Shown one piece after another: positions 7,862 through 17,480 of a DNA stretch of 62,888 bases. This DNA comes from Muribaculaceae bacterium (GTDB taxonomy: Bacteria > Bacteroidota > Bacteroidia > Bacteroidales > Muribaculaceae). The stretch is from assembly GCA_029058745.1 (NCBI GenBank), contig JAIDXM010000109.1, positions 1 through 62,888 of the forward strand. The letters run 5' to 3'. The position numbers and the translations under genes are program-made. Positions within the stretch are counted from its first letter, which is position 1. Each line of letters begins with the position of its first letter. The notes beneath the pieces are model-generated. The model worked only from the letters and a program-made list of their open reading frames with translations, had not been told where the DNA came from and made no database searches.

Positions 7862-9304
7862 ATGAAACCGACAAATGGAATTATATCTCTACTGTTGCTT
7901 GCCGCTCCGGCGATGTCTATGGCTCAGAAGGTGGACAGGCTCGGTCTGACAGGAATCGACATTTCCCGCAACGCGGAATCGTTGCGCCTTGAGATGACTG
8001 TCTCGCCATCATCATGCCGTCTTGGCACTGACCGTCTCATGACGGTGACTCCTGTGCTCAGGAGTGCCGACGGTGCCGATTCAATCAGGCTTACCCCATA
8101 TTCGATAGCCGGAAAAAACCAATATTACTATACGATACGAAGCAACAGCCGCGAAGGGAAGGTGTATCGCTCCGGAAGCCGCAACAGCGACTCCTATTCG
8201 GCAGATGTGCCTTGGCAAGAATGGATGGCGGAATCAACTATGGAGTTTGACATCTCGACATCGGCATGTTGCGGGGCTCCCGTGGGGGAGGAACAGCTCC
8301 CGGTGGCCGACCTCAATTTCGAGCCGCCTGTGATACCGGTCACAGCCGACCTTGAGTATCTGGAACCAGCCCCCACCGCCGTAAAAGAGTATGCGCTTGA
8401 GGGGAGGGCTTATGTGAATTTCCCGGTCAATCGTACGGAAATATATTTCGACTATCTCAACAACCCTCTTGAACTCAAGAAAATAACCAACTCAATAGAT
8501 ACTGTGCGCGACAATAAGGACGCTACAATCCAGAGCATAACCCTCACAGGCTATGCGTCGCCGGAGGGCCCGTATTCCAACAACGTCCGTCTTGCCAAAG
8601 GGCGCACCGAGGCAGTCCGTGACTATGTGAGCCGCCTTTATGACTTCGCCCCGTCGGCCTATATCACCTCTTCCGTGCCGGAAGACTGGGCCGGGCTGAG
8701 GGAAGCGGTGGAGAAGTCGGTGTTCCCGATGCGCGACAGGATGCTCGATTTCATAGACTCCGATTATCCCATAGAGAAACGCAACGACCGTTTCCGTCAG
8801 CTTTTCCCCACGGAATATGAATGGTTTCTGAAGAATGTCTATCCGTGGTTGCGCCACACCGACTATCTGATAAAATACACCATCCGTCATTACAGCGATG
8901 TCGAAGAAATCAGGAAGGTGATGGCCACGCGTCCCCAGAATCTGAGTCTCGACGAGTTCTATCTTCTCGCCAAGAGTTATCCTGTCGGGAGCATGGAATA
9001 TGACGAGGTGTTCGACGTGGCGGTGCGGATGTATCCGGATGAGCAGATTGCCAATCTCAATGCGGCCAACGCCGCCCTCAGCCGTGGCGACCTTGTAGGC
9101 GCGGAGCGTTTTCTGCTCAAGGCCGGAGACGGGACGGACGCCGACTATGCCCGTGGTATGTACTATGCCAAGAAGAAGGATTACGACAAGGCAGTGGACT
9201 ATCTGGAGAAATGCGGCACCAATAAGGCACGTGCGGCCATCGACCGTATCAACATAATCCGTAATTTCGAGGGCACGGTGCTTTTCCGTCCCATTTCCGA
9301 ATAA
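7862..9304 (+). CDS. DUF3868 / OmpA-like protein, fimbrial cluster 1
   Basis: A 480-residue exported protein (signal peptide ending SMAQ). Residues 20-180 match the DUF3868 type seen in Bacteroidales fimbrial loci and include a Cys pair (SACCGAPVG). Residues about 180-290 form an OmpA-like peptidoglycan-binding module, recognised by TLTGYASPEGPYSNN followed by LAKGRTEAV. The C-terminal third is helical with repeat-like segments (NLNAANAALSRGDLVGAE) of TPR character. It probably links the pilus assembly apparatus at the outer membrane to the cell wall. The paralogue is at 34022-35488. Confidence 0.8.
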   Translation: MKPTNGIISLLLLAAPAMSMAQKVDRLGLTGIDISRNAESLRLEMTVSPSSCRLGTDRLMTVTPVLRSADGADSIRLTPYSIAGKNQYYYTIRSNSREGKVYRSGSRNSDSYSADVPWQEWMAESTMEFDISTSACCGAPVGEEQLPVADLNFEPPVIPVTADLEYLEPAPTAVKEYALEGRAYVNFPVNRTEIYFDYLNNPLELKKITNSIDTVRDNKDATIQSITLTGYASPEGPYSNNVRLAKGRTEAVRDYVSRLYDFAPSAYITSSVPEDWAGLREAVEKSVFPMRDRMLDFIDSDYPIEKRNDRFRQLFPTEYEWFLKNVYPWLRHTDYLIKYTIRHYSDVEEIRKVMATRPQNLSLDEFYLLAKSYPVGSMEYDEVFDVAVRMYPDEQIANLNAANAALSRGDLVGAERFLLKAGDGTDADYARGMYYAKKKDYDKAVDYLEKCGTNKARAAIDRINIIRNFEGTVLFRPISE

Positions 9305-9333
9305 AAAACGACGACATATTCATGCATATGTAG

Positions 9334-9353
9334 GCCGGGGTGAGCACACCGGC
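9334..9353 (+). other. Intercistronic hairpin before the major fimbrillin gene
   Basis: GCCGG (9334-9338) pairs with CCGGC (9349-9353). Another small stem follows (CCGTC with GACGG, about 9357-9381). Then comes an A/T-rich leader without a Shine-Dalgarno sequence, typical of strongly expressed Bacteroidetes genes. Cluster 2 has a similar hairpin in the same place. Confidence 0.4.
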
Positions 9354-9449
9354 ATGCCGTCCCACTCTCTTTCAGAGACGGGCATATATGCGGAATAGTC
9401 AGTATAACATTGAATAAATCAATTAAATAACAATATTAATTCAATTAAG

Positions 9450-11582
9450 ATGAAGAAGAATCGTATTTATTGCATGGCGGCTGCCATTGCCATGCTTGCG
9501 GGCTCCTGCTCAAGCGATACGTTCGAACCAGGTAATAATCCCGGAAATGTATCGCCAGAAGACGGTGTGTATATGACTGTCAACATTGCGATGCCAACTG
9601 CCGCAAAGGGAACAAGGAGTGAGACAACAGGCCCTAATCAAAGTTCAGGTGGTGTAGAGATAGGCCAGGACTATGAGAATAAAGTCAGTGAGGTCTTGAT
9701 AGTGCTTGCCAAGAGTACAAACAACAGTTTTATCACAGCGGCAACTGTAAAATCAGAAGATCTTACGGCTGTGACAAATCAGAATGGAGTCTATAGGACT
9801 ATTTCCAAGTTCTCAAAGACAGCCATGAATACATATTACAGCGCGGGCGATTTTGAAAGAGATGTAAATATCTTCGTGTTCTGTAACCCCACGAAGGCTT
9901 TGTATGACGTGATTACGGCTACTCAATATGATGATGCCACCTGGTTTAATCAGATGGGTGAGTTTGACTTGACGGTAGGTTCAGAAAATACTATTTGGGG
10001 TGAAAACCAGTTCCTGATGGGCAATAATGCAATTGCCACCCGTACTCTTCCGGCAGATATGAGTGACTGGAATAACTATTCCACAGCAAATTCTCCATTC
10101 AACCTTTCAGGTATGAATATGGAGGGTCGCCCCAATCAGATAGATAATTATTCCAATGGCAAAGGAAATATCAGAGTGGAGCGTGCTTCCGCACGATTCG
10201 ACTTCCGTGATGGTTCAATAGACGGAACCAAGGAAGGCGTGGATAAGAATCAGTATAATGGTATCGGTGATAATACGTATGAGGTTGTTTACGATGTTAC
10301 TTCCACAGGGGAAAAAGGTGCTTCTCTGGTAAATGTGAAACTTGGGAAGATGGCACTTGTAAATATGAATAAAAAATACTATTACCTTCGTAGAACCTCT
10401 GCTGATGGCCTTCCCACCAATATATCATTGTGTGGCCCGGAACTTCCTTGGGTTCTCGGAACTAACGGAGCTGTCACGACTGCAGGAAATTATGTTGTAG
10501 ATGCATTTGCCGAATGGAAGAACGGGACGCCGACAACGGGATTTTCAGCTCATTTCAATTATCCGTTCTTTAACGAAGACGGTACTATTGACAATAATAA
10601 CGCGGCCTCTGACAGATGGGGAACTTCCTTGATTGATGACGTCCTGAATAAAAGTGAAGATAACGACGACACTTGGAATGATGGAACGAAAGGTGACTAT
10701 CATATTTGGAGATATTGTATCGAAAGCACAATCCCCGGAGACCCGAGTAATCAGGTGAACGGAGTGACAACTGGTGTGGTTTTCAAGGGAAAGATGATTG
10801 CCACGGAATATGCCGCCAGCCTTGATGAGTCGTGGAGAAAACAGCTTGTGGCCGCTATTAATAATCCGAGCAATACAAATCGTGATCCATTGACGGACCC
10901 CATTCTTTACAGCTTCGGTGGCCACCTCTATGTGACATGGGAAAATATCCGTCGTGCCGCTATCTCTGCATCAGTGACTGACTTGAAATATGATTCCACT
11001 ACTCAGAAATGGACATATATAGTTAACCGTAGTAATTCTTTGTATCAGGCAGTCTTCGGAAACGGTGGGTTCGGATCATTGACTTTCTCATACAATCAGA
11101 CAGATGCAAATGGTAATTTCTTGGAAACAGGTTCTGAGACGTTGGTCGATGAGATGCCTCAGGATGTGCAGTCTGCCAACTACAACTGGCAACAATGGGC
11201 AGCGGCAGGAAAGGAAAACGGTCCTTTGTTCACTGCCATGAAGAAGGCGGTTGTAGAAAATGCTGGAATTACCATATACCAGTCAAGTTATGATGAGAAA
11301 CTTGGCGGATGGGGATATTATTGCTACTACTATTATTGGAATCGCCACAACGATAATAATCAACCTGGCATAATGGGTAACATGGAGTTTGATGTTGTGC
11401 GTAACAATGTATATAAGCTCGCAGTAACAAAAATTGCACGTCTTGGACATCCCCGCATCTCTGAAAATGACCCAGACAAACCCAAACCGGACACTGATGA
11501 TGAATTGGGCAACGTGTATATCACTGTTCAGTGTGAGGCATTGCCTTGGGTTGTTCGTGTCAATGACATCGTCTTTGACTGA
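9450..11582 (+). CDS. Major fimbrillin (FimA/Mfa1-like stalk subunit), cluster 1
   Basis: A 710-residue lipoprotein (lipid-attachment Cys20 after LAGS). Next is a short N-terminal strand, then the conserved Thr-Arg (Arg56 in AAKGTRSETT), where Mfa1/FimA proteins are cut before polymerisation. The bulk is beta-rich with Asn/Tyr-rich loops, as in Mfa1-like proteins. The C-terminus (NVYKLAVTKI, then PWVVRVNDIVFD) fits the Mfa1 donor-strand region and matches the end of the next gene's product. It is long for the family (Mfa1 is about 560). Codon use is visibly richer in A+T than in the flanking genes, suggesting exchange or diversifying selection. It should form the shaft of a type V pilus on the cell surface. 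Confidence 0.82.
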   Translation: MKKNRIYCMAAAIAMLAGSCSSDTFEPGNNPGNVSPEDGVYMTVNIAMPTAAKGTRSETTGPNQSSGGVEIGQDYENKVSEVLIVLAKSTNNSFITAATVKSEDLTAVTNQNGVYRTISKFSKTAMNTYYSAGDFERDVNIFVFCNPTKALYDVITATQYDDATWFNQMGEFDLTVGSENTIWGENQFLMGNNAIATRTLPADMSDWNNYSTANSPFNLSGMNMEGRPNQIDNYSNGKGNIRVERASARFDFRDGSIDGTKEGVDKNQYNGIGDNTYEVVYDVTSTGEKGASLVNVKLGKMALVNMNKKYYYLRRTSADGLPTNISLCGPELPWVLGTNGAVTTAGNYVVDAFAEWKNGTPTTGFSAHFNYPFFNEDGTIDNNNAASDRWGTSLIDDVLNKSEDNDDTWNDGTKGDYHIWRYCIESTIPGDPSNQVNGVTTGVVFKGKMIATEYAASLDESWRKQLVAAINNPSNTNRDPLTDPILYSFGGHLYVTWENIRRAAISASVTDLKYDSTTQKWTYIVNRSNSLYQAVFGNGGFGSLTFSYNQTDANGNFLETGSETLVDEMPQDVQSANYNWQQWAAAGKENGPLFTAMKKAVVENAGITIYQSSYDEKLGGWGYYCYYYYWNRHNDNNQPGIMGNMEFDVVRNNVYKLAVTKIARLGHPRISENDPDKPKPDTDDELGNVYITVQCEALPWVVRVNDIVFD

Positions 11583-11644
11583 CACGCAGATAGTATATTG
11601 ACGGTGGATAGACATCTGTCAATGTCAGAGTCCGAAAGGAACAG

Positions 11645-11671
11645 TCCGGGATGGCTTGACCGCCTCCCGGA
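11645..11671 (+). other. Small hairpin after the major fimbrillin gene
   Basis: TCCGGGA (11645-11651) pairs with TCCCGGA (11665-11671) in the 109-base gap before the anchor gene. No T run follows. It could slow 3' decay of the fimbrillin message or reduce read-through. Confidence 0.35.
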
Positions 11672-11691
11672 TTACTAAATTTGATTAGAAT

Positions 11692-12723
11692 ATGAATATC
11701 AGAATTATCTCAAAGCATGTTGGCGTCATAGTCGGAATGGTATTTGCCGCCATACTATTGCCGAACTTTACATCCTGCGATCGTCTTCAAGAAGATTTGC
11801 CGGAGTGTGTAGGGGGATTGCGGCTTCGCTTCGTATATGATTACAATATGGAGTTTGCCAATGCTTTCCCTTCACAGGTGGATTGTCTTACGGTATTATT
11901 CTATGATAAGGATGGCAATTATGTGGCCACACGCACTAATGAATCTCCTGATCTTGCAGATGAGAACTGGAGGATGGAGGTTGACCTTGCCCCTGGCGAT
12001 TATGATGTTTTGGCCTATGGAGGTATGGAATGCCATGATTCATCATTTTCTTTTGTCACTTCTCCTGAATCAACAAAATATGAAGATGTAATGGTCAGAC
12101 TTGATTCACGAAACCTTTCGCGCCCTAATGGCGTGAGTCTTCATCCGTTGTTTTATGGACGCGCTTCTGTGACAGTAGAAGATCCTTCGGAAAATCTCGG
12201 ATATAAGGAAGCGACAGTCAGCATGATTAAAGATACAAACAATTTGCGTGTCATCCTGCAACAGATAGATGGAGAACCTCTCGATAACAGTCAGTTTGAT
12301 TTTGTGGTAACAGATGACAATACTCTTTTCGCCTACGATAATAACCTTCTTCCACAACCGGAAGTGGAATATTGGCCGTGGGCGCGTGGTAACGCGAGTC
12401 CGGGAGAACTTCCAGATGGCTCCGCATCTTCGGTGGTGTATGCGGAATTAAGTTTCCCGAGACTTGTTACATCAAATTCACCGCGACTTCTGATAACTCG
12501 GAAGAGTGATGGAATGAAGGTAATTGATATTCCATTGAATAATTATCTTCTTCTATTGAAGAGTGAGCTTTTTGCGTCCATGCCTTCGCAAGAGTTCTTG
12601 GATCGTGAGAGCCGTTGGAGCCTTCTCTTTTTTCTTGATCGTAGCAATGTTTGGATTAAGACACAGATTGTCATCAACGATTGGGTTGTTAGGATAAACG
12701 ATATAGACGGGCTGGGATGGTGA
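11692..12723 (+). CDS. FimB/Mfa2-family fimbrial anchor lipoprotein, cluster 1
   Basis: A 343-residue lipoprotein (Cys29 in FTSC). The segment LPECVGGLRLRFVYDYN (37-52 region) is the FimB/Mfa2 signature. Unlike the neighbouring subunits it has no Thr-Arg site just after the first strand; the first one is at Arg81, deep in the domain. This suits an anchor that keeps its own N-terminal strand and stays in the outer membrane, ending the pilus and limiting its length. Its C-terminus (NDWVVRINDI) nearly repeats that of the cluster 1 fimbrillin. It is A/T-rich like that gene and shorter than the cluster 2 anchor (416). Confidence 0.8.
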   Translation: MNIRIISKHVGVIVGMVFAAILLPNFTSCDRLQEDLPECVGGLRLRFVYDYNMEFANAFPSQVDCLTVLFYDKDGNYVATRTNESPDLADENWRMEVDLAPGDYDVLAYGGMECHDSSFSFVTSPESTKYEDVMVRLDSRNLSRPNGVSLHPLFYGRASVTVEDPSENLGYKEATVSMIKDTNNLRVILQQIDGEPLDNSQFDFVVTDDNTLFAYDNNLLPQPEVEYWPWARGNASPGELPDGSASSVVYAELSFPRLVTSNSPRLLITRKSDGMKVIDIPLNNYLLLLKSELFASMPSQEFLDRESRWSLLFFLDRSNVWIKTQIVINDWVVRINDIDGLGW

Positions 12724-12760
12724 GAAGTCTTACAATAGGGAATGTTAAGTCATCTGAAAA

Positions 12761-13984
12761 ATGAAAGGGAATAAGACAATATATATAAGCTCTGGAATTA
12801 CCCAACTGATGCCATTTGTGGTGTTTGTGCTTGCTCTGATTGCGACGGGCTGTGGTTCGGATGCCGTGACGGCTCCGGAGGAACCTGTCGATGACGGGAC
12901 GGCGGTGGTGAGTCTGAACATCGGGCTTGCCGATGCTCTTGGGGAGTTCCGCACACGTGACGCGGTGGTTGATGATGAGAATTATTTTGAAGACCCTGAG
13001 TCTGAATATGAGAAAATAAAATCGTTGCGGATAATCATTGTGGATGAGGCTGGCAATGTTGAGCACAACCGTTATATCCCGCTTCAGACTACCTCCACTT
13101 TGGTGAGGTCGGTTTTCCGGGTCAAGAAACTGGAGAGGAAGCAAATCTATCTATTCGCCAACGAGCTTCCGAAATCGGAGTGGAACGGAAACGGCTATTA
13201 CGGTTTCGAGTCCCTTGTGACAGGCGACCCGTTCCCGTCGGAGGCAGTGGCAGGTTTGACACTTGAAGCTGATGAGAATGGGGTGTTGTTCGACAACACC
13301 GGCGCTTCCGGGACATATATACCGCTCAATGAGCATTTCGAGGTGACACTCACCAAGGATGAGCCCGGCGACGAGAATAATCCGTCGGAGACTTTCAACC
13401 TGTTTGTGACGCGAGCGGCTGTGAAGTTCACGTTCAGTATCGACCCTAAGTCGGAGGTCGGTTCCTCGACCTATAAGGTAGAGGAAATCCATTTCAGCCG
13501 TGTAGGGGGTAAGGAGTACCTTTTGCCGAATGGCACTGTCTATGACCCCGGCAAATATTTGACAAGCGGTTTCCCTGAAAACGGAAGGTTCATCACAGAA
13601 TATTCGCTCCCCTCTGATGCCGGCGGCACATCCTACAGGTTTAATCCGGAATCATTCGGTAAGGGTGCCGATGACGGGGTTTCGAGGAGCAGTAGATATT
13701 CCCCTTATATCTATTTCGCGGAAAGCAAGCCGGAAACGGGCGGCTATTATGAGGTAAGCCTCAAGGTGAAGAGGGATGATGACGACAAGGTGTTCGACTT
13801 CGGGCCTGTGCGTCTTCCCAACCTGCCGGATTTTCCGCGCAACACACATGTAAAGGTCAACTTCCGGTTCAATTCCTATGGGTTGGAATGTGCCGTGGTC
13901 CTGGTTCCTTACATAGGGGTATGGCTCAATCCGATATTCGGGATAGATCCTGACGGGGAAGGCGGAGAGAACGCGGGAGATTAA
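12761..13984 (+). CDS. Accessory fimbrial subunit, cluster 1
   Basis: A 407-residue lipoprotein (Cys31 in ATGC) with the pattern of a polymerising FimA/Mfa-type subunit: an N-terminal strand (AVVSLNIGLADAL), Arg66 in FRTRDA as a probable processing site, then two beta-rich halves. The C-terminus differs from the stalk subunit and ends PYIGVWLNPIFGIDPD; the equivalent cluster 2 protein ends TPYSSVVLEPDFGLDRD. It occupies the position of Mfa3/Mfa4-type minor subunits, probably near the pilus tip. It starts 37 bases after the anchor gene and is GC-richer than it. Confidence 0.72.
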   Translation: MKGNKTIYISSGITQLMPFVVFVLALIATGCGSDAVTAPEEPVDDGTAVVSLNIGLADALGEFRTRDAVVDDENYFEDPESEYEKIKSLRIIIVDEAGNVEHNRYIPLQTTSTLVRSVFRVKKLERKQIYLFANELPKSEWNGNGYYGFESLVTGDPFPSEAVAGLTLEADENGVLFDNTGASGTYIPLNEHFEVTLTKDEPGDENNPSETFNLFVTRAAVKFTFSIDPKSEVGSSTYKVEEIHFSRVGGKEYLLPNGTVYDPGKYLTSGFPENGRFITEYSLPSDAGGTSYRFNPESFGKGADDGVSRSSRYSPYIYFAESKPETGGYYEVSLKVKRDDDDKVFDFGPVRLPNLPDFPRNTHVKVNFRFNSYGLECAVVLVPYIGVWLNPIFGIDPDGEGGENAGD

Positions 13985-14038
13985 GCTGTTTGAGATTAAA
14001 TAAATGAACATACGAGACATCAAAGAGACAAGAAAGAT

Positions 14039-17000
14039 ATGACAACCAATATTGGCCGACGCATCCTGTCGGGTGTAATCAGTGTGGTGGCGTTGCTGGC
14101 GTTTATCGGATGCAGCGACGAGCTTCTCTATGACCATGGCCTTGTGGGCGATGGAGAGGCGCGGATGTCGTTTGTCATGGGTTTCGAGCCTTCCTTGACG
14201 ACAATCGGCGGCACACGTGCGGCAGGAAACGCCATCAATACCATCAATAATGTCACGGTCGTGGCATACGACAATAATGGGAAGCTTTATAATGTGTGGC
14301 GGTCTGCGAATGGTGATTTCACTTACGAAGTGGAGGAGAACACCGGAATGCCCGGTGATGTGACGCTTAATCCGGGCAATCCTCCCGTAAGCGGCACAGA
14401 CCAGGCGGAGGCCAAGACTCCAAAGGTGAAATTTGAATTGCCCGATGCCGTTCCGTTCGGTCGCTACAGGTTTTATGCCGTTGCCAATCTCGCGCTCACA
14501 GATGATGATGTCGAGACAGAGGAGTCGCTTAAATCACAATCTGTGAGATGGGATTCTGATAATATAGCGGCCAACAATGCCATGTTCGGCCATTTCTCCA
14601 CCGACAGCGAGGGGATGAGGTCTCAGCAATTTGACGCCGAGCTGATTACTGTCAACAAGTCGAATGTCAGTATATGGGCATGGGTGAGGAGGTGTGTCTC
14701 CAAGGTTACGGTGGCCTTCGACGGACGGCGGCTGAAAGACCATGTCACGATTTATCTCAAGTCTGTTCAGATTAAGGATATACCCCTTAACTGTTATATA
14801 GGTAAGGATAATACTCCTGATGATATCAAACAGCTGATAGCTGATGGAGAGACTATCGTCTATGAGGAGGGGAACGACTACAACAATTGGAAAGCCACAG
14901 TAACAAAGGGGAATCCGGTGTATGGGGCTATGGGGCGTGATGACACTACGGAAAGTGGAGCCGCAGGCACGGTAATAGAGCAGATAAGATACCAGCATAA
15001 CGAACTGGCTCCGGCCCTTTACTTTTTCGAGAACAACCAGGGGAAGGGGGAGGAAGGAACAGTCACCGACAAGCGACAGGATGTCTCCGGCGCGAACAAG
15101 GATGTGTCGTATCCCGATGGGAACAACGGAGTCCTTACGGACGGGTTCAAGGATGGGAAGGAGTTTGGCACGTATATAGAGGTGCGGGCCTATTATGTCA
15201 ACACCGGAAGCGGGTCGTCGGGAGCGGGCGACATCATCTACCGTTTCATGCTCGGTCAGGACGACCGCATAGACTACAACGCCACCCGCAACCATCATTA
15301 TAAGGTGACTATGAGTTTCAACGGCAATGCCAACGACGTTGACTGGCACATAGTGTATGAGCAACCGGATGTTTCGTTTCCCCGCCCGTATTATATCTCC
15401 TATCTCTACAATCATGAGATGCTTTGTCCGGTGACGGTGAATGCCGGAAGTCAGGAGATAAAGTCCATGACGGCCAAAATCAGATCGAACGCCTGGGCTC
15501 CTTTGAATCCGGGAAATCTGAACTATTGGAGTGCGATAAACCAGCCTGAGACATATCCGGAGAACGGTTTCCTGTCGCTTCATGAGACTACGGAGACTGT
15601 CATCAAGGGAGTGAAGCCATTCACTCTCACAGCCAACAAGAGTTATTACGACCAGGCTCCGAAGCGAGGGGAGAGGACATACACAGACTTCAGCGACGGG
15701 GCGCATTCCACCTCAGGGTCGCTCGCGACAGACCTTTATTATGTGAAGAAGCGTGTTGATGACGACGGCAACAATATATATGAGGTGTCATTGCCGATGT
15801 ACACCCGTGCCAAGCAGCTTATAAAGCAGACCGCATACACCGGCAACAATCCGTATGTGGCATATCAGCGTGAGGCGTTTGTTGACCTTGAGATTGAACT
15901 GAAAGACGGCACGAAGATAAAGCCAGAGAACCCTATCGACATAATACAGGTGAGGCGAGTGGTGAATCCCAAGGGTATATTCCGGAAATACAACAGCACG
16001 AAGAAGTTCCACGTCAATCTGAAGTATCAGGATGGAGAGGAATCCACATCTTTCCGTCCGCTCACGTCATTGTCGGGGCCTTGGAAGGCTTATGTGGTGA
16101 GGGCGTCAGGCTCTGATGTGGCTGCGGGCACCGAGGATGCCCACGGGATGATTACGTTCGACGGACAGACAAGGATATTCAAGAGCAATGACCCGCTTGT
16201 CAGCGACACAATCTATGGCGACATCGGGTCGCAGATTGATTTCGATATCCTTTTCAACGGCACGTGCAGTTCCGACCAGGTTTCCCGTCATGCCATAGTG
16301 CGTGTGGAATATCATAATTACACATGCTATCACCTTATATTCATACGTCAGGGTAACGCACCGGTAAGGCTTACGCCCAATGGAGTGAAATGGCATAATT
16401 CCAATATGATAACTAAAGATAAGGAGGCTGAATCGCCTATCGATGAGGGTTCCTTGTTCAAATTTGGTAACTGGGACTGGCCGATAGCCTCGTCAAGCAA
16501 TGTCAACTGCAAGGAAAACTGGGTGAACGTGGTGCCTGGAGATTTCTCCGGCAACAGTGGCGATAAGCTGAGAATCGAAGGGAAGGATGGCACATACAAA
16601 TGGAGCGACTTCAGCAAGTCAGGAGACGCGTTTGACAATCCTTCAGGGTCGTCATTTGTGCCGGGATTCTGGCAGTATGCCAATTTATATACAAACAGTG
16701 ATATCGAGCAAGGTTACGGGGTGCTGTACGGAGATGACGCCGAAACCACGCAGACCACTCTTTCCGGGGCATACGGATATATCCGTGGCGGTGATGCCAC
16801 ACATGGCATGAGAGGTTGCTTCGTATATAACAAGTCAACCGGAGCCAATGTCTTTTTCCCGATAGGGAATTCCGGATACGGACACAGAAAGAACCGTGGA
16901 AATGACTGCAAGGACTGGCCTGAGGGGGTGAACGGACTGTTGCGCTATTCCTGCAATTCGCGCTGGGGATATTTCCCGACAACCCTGGTAGGGCAGACAG

Positions 17001-17251
17001 ATGGTTTTGCCCAGGTATATCCGGATGCGGTCAACGACTGTCCTCTGTTTTATGACATCTATATGCGTCCCGGAGGAATATATTGGTTTAAGAATAGTGC
17101 CGGTACAAGTTCTGTATTTGAAGGGGACCCGGATGTCGCGACAGCGGTGGCCTGGGACTTCAATTACTTCACATTCGATTTTTACGGATTGTCGTTGTCG
17201 AATCTCGGTAATGGCGAGGATGCTTGCTTCATAAGGTGTGTGAGCAATTGA
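14039..17251 (+). CDS. Large fimbrial tip-like lipoprotein, cluster 1 (DUF4906-like)
   Basis: A 1070-residue lipoprotein (Cys25 in FIGC) with an early GGTRAA site (Arg60). The first 450 residues resemble a fimbrial subunit module. The middle holds a BACON-like segment (GPWKAYVV to HLIFIRQGN). The last 200 residues (FPIGNSGYG, PLFYDIYMRPGG, DACFIRC) resemble a FISUMP-type domain ending in a Cys pair. Size, position at the operon end and domain mix suggest a tip adhesin comparable to Mfa5-like proteins; the DUF4906 assignment is from memory of similar loci. The cluster 2 homologue (26114-29287) is colinear over its length. A perfect palindrome at 17401 ends the operon. Confidence 0.72.
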   Translation: MTTNIGRRILSGVISVVALLAFIGCSDELLYDHGLVGDGEARMSFVMGFEPSLTTIGGTRAAGNAINTINNVTVVAYDNNGKLYNVWRSANGDFTYEVEENTGMPGDVTLNPGNPPVSGTDQAEAKTPKVKFELPDAVPFGRYRFYAVANLALTDDDVETEESLKSQSVRWDSDNIAANNAMFGHFSTDSEGMRSQQFDAELITVNKSNVSIWAWVRRCVSKVTVAFDGRRLKDHVTIYLKSVQIKDIPLNCYIGKDNTPDDIKQLIADGETIVYEEGNDYNNWKATVTKGNPVYGAMGRDDTTESGAAGTVIEQIRYQHNELAPALYFFENNQGKGEEGTVTDKRQDVSGANKDVSYPDGNNGVLTDGFKDGKEFGTYIEVRAYYVNTGSGSSGAGDIIYRFMLGQDDRIDYNATRNHHYKVTMSFNGNANDVDWHIVYEQPDVSFPRPYYISYLYNHEMLCPVTVNAGSQEIKSMTAKIRSNAWAPLNPGNLNYWSAINQPETYPENGFLSLHETTETVIKGVKPFTLTANKSYYDQAPKRGERTYTDFSDGAHSTSGSLATDLYYVKKRVDDDGNNIYEVSLPMYTRAKQLIKQTAYTGNNPYVAYQREAFVDLEIELKDGTKIKPENPIDIIQVRRVVNPKGIFRKYNSTKKFHVNLKYQDGEESTSFRPLTSLSGPWKAYVVRASGSDVAAGTEDAHGMITFDGQTRIFKSNDPLVSDTIYGDIGSQIDFDILFNGTCSSDQVSRHAIVRVEYHNYTCYHLIFIRQGNAPVRLTPNGVKWHNSNMITKDKEAESPIDEGSLFKFGNWDWPIASSSNVNCKENWVNVVPGDFSGNSGDKLRIEGKDGTYKWSDFSKSGDAFDNPSGSSFVPGFWQYANLYTNSDIEQGYGVLYGDDAETTQTTLSGAYGYIRGGDATHGMRGCFVYNKSTGANVFFPIGNSGYGHRKNRGNDCKDWPEGVNGLLRYSCNSRWGYFPTTLVGQTDGFAQVYPDAVNDCPLFYDIYMRPGGIYWFKNSAGTSSVFEGDPDVATAVAWDFNYFTFDFYGLSLSNLGNGEDACFIRCVSN

Positions 17252-17400
17252 AATATGATGGCGGATGGATGGAGGGGGTGTGTGAAGGCACACCCGAATG
17301 AAATGACAAGTAGTAAATCATGTGGGATATCTTCTCCGTGAGGAGCGGATACCCTGTTCAGTAGTAAATGTAATTGTTTTGGGCATTAGATTCTAATAGG

Positions 17401-17446
17401 AAGGTGTGTAAGAAATGAATTCATGAATTCATTTCTTACACACCTT
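17401..17446. terminator. 46-bp perfect palindrome between convergent genes
   Basis: The sequence AAGGTGTGTAAGAAATGAATT and its complement meet at a central CATG with no unpaired loop (23-bp arms). CTTTCTTTT follows on the plus strand. It lies between the stops of the tip gene (17251) and the C1B peptidase gene (17481), so it can end both transcripts. The rest of 17252-17480 shows no gene. Confidence 0.7.
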
Positions 17447-17480
17447 CTTTCTTTTACGCGATGTAAATTCGTGCAGAATG

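Noticed and set aside
14534..15706. 390-codon minus-strand open frame inside the tip gene
   Set aside because: It is antisense to a well-supported large protein and lacks recognisable motifs; long shadow frames are common in this codon usage.
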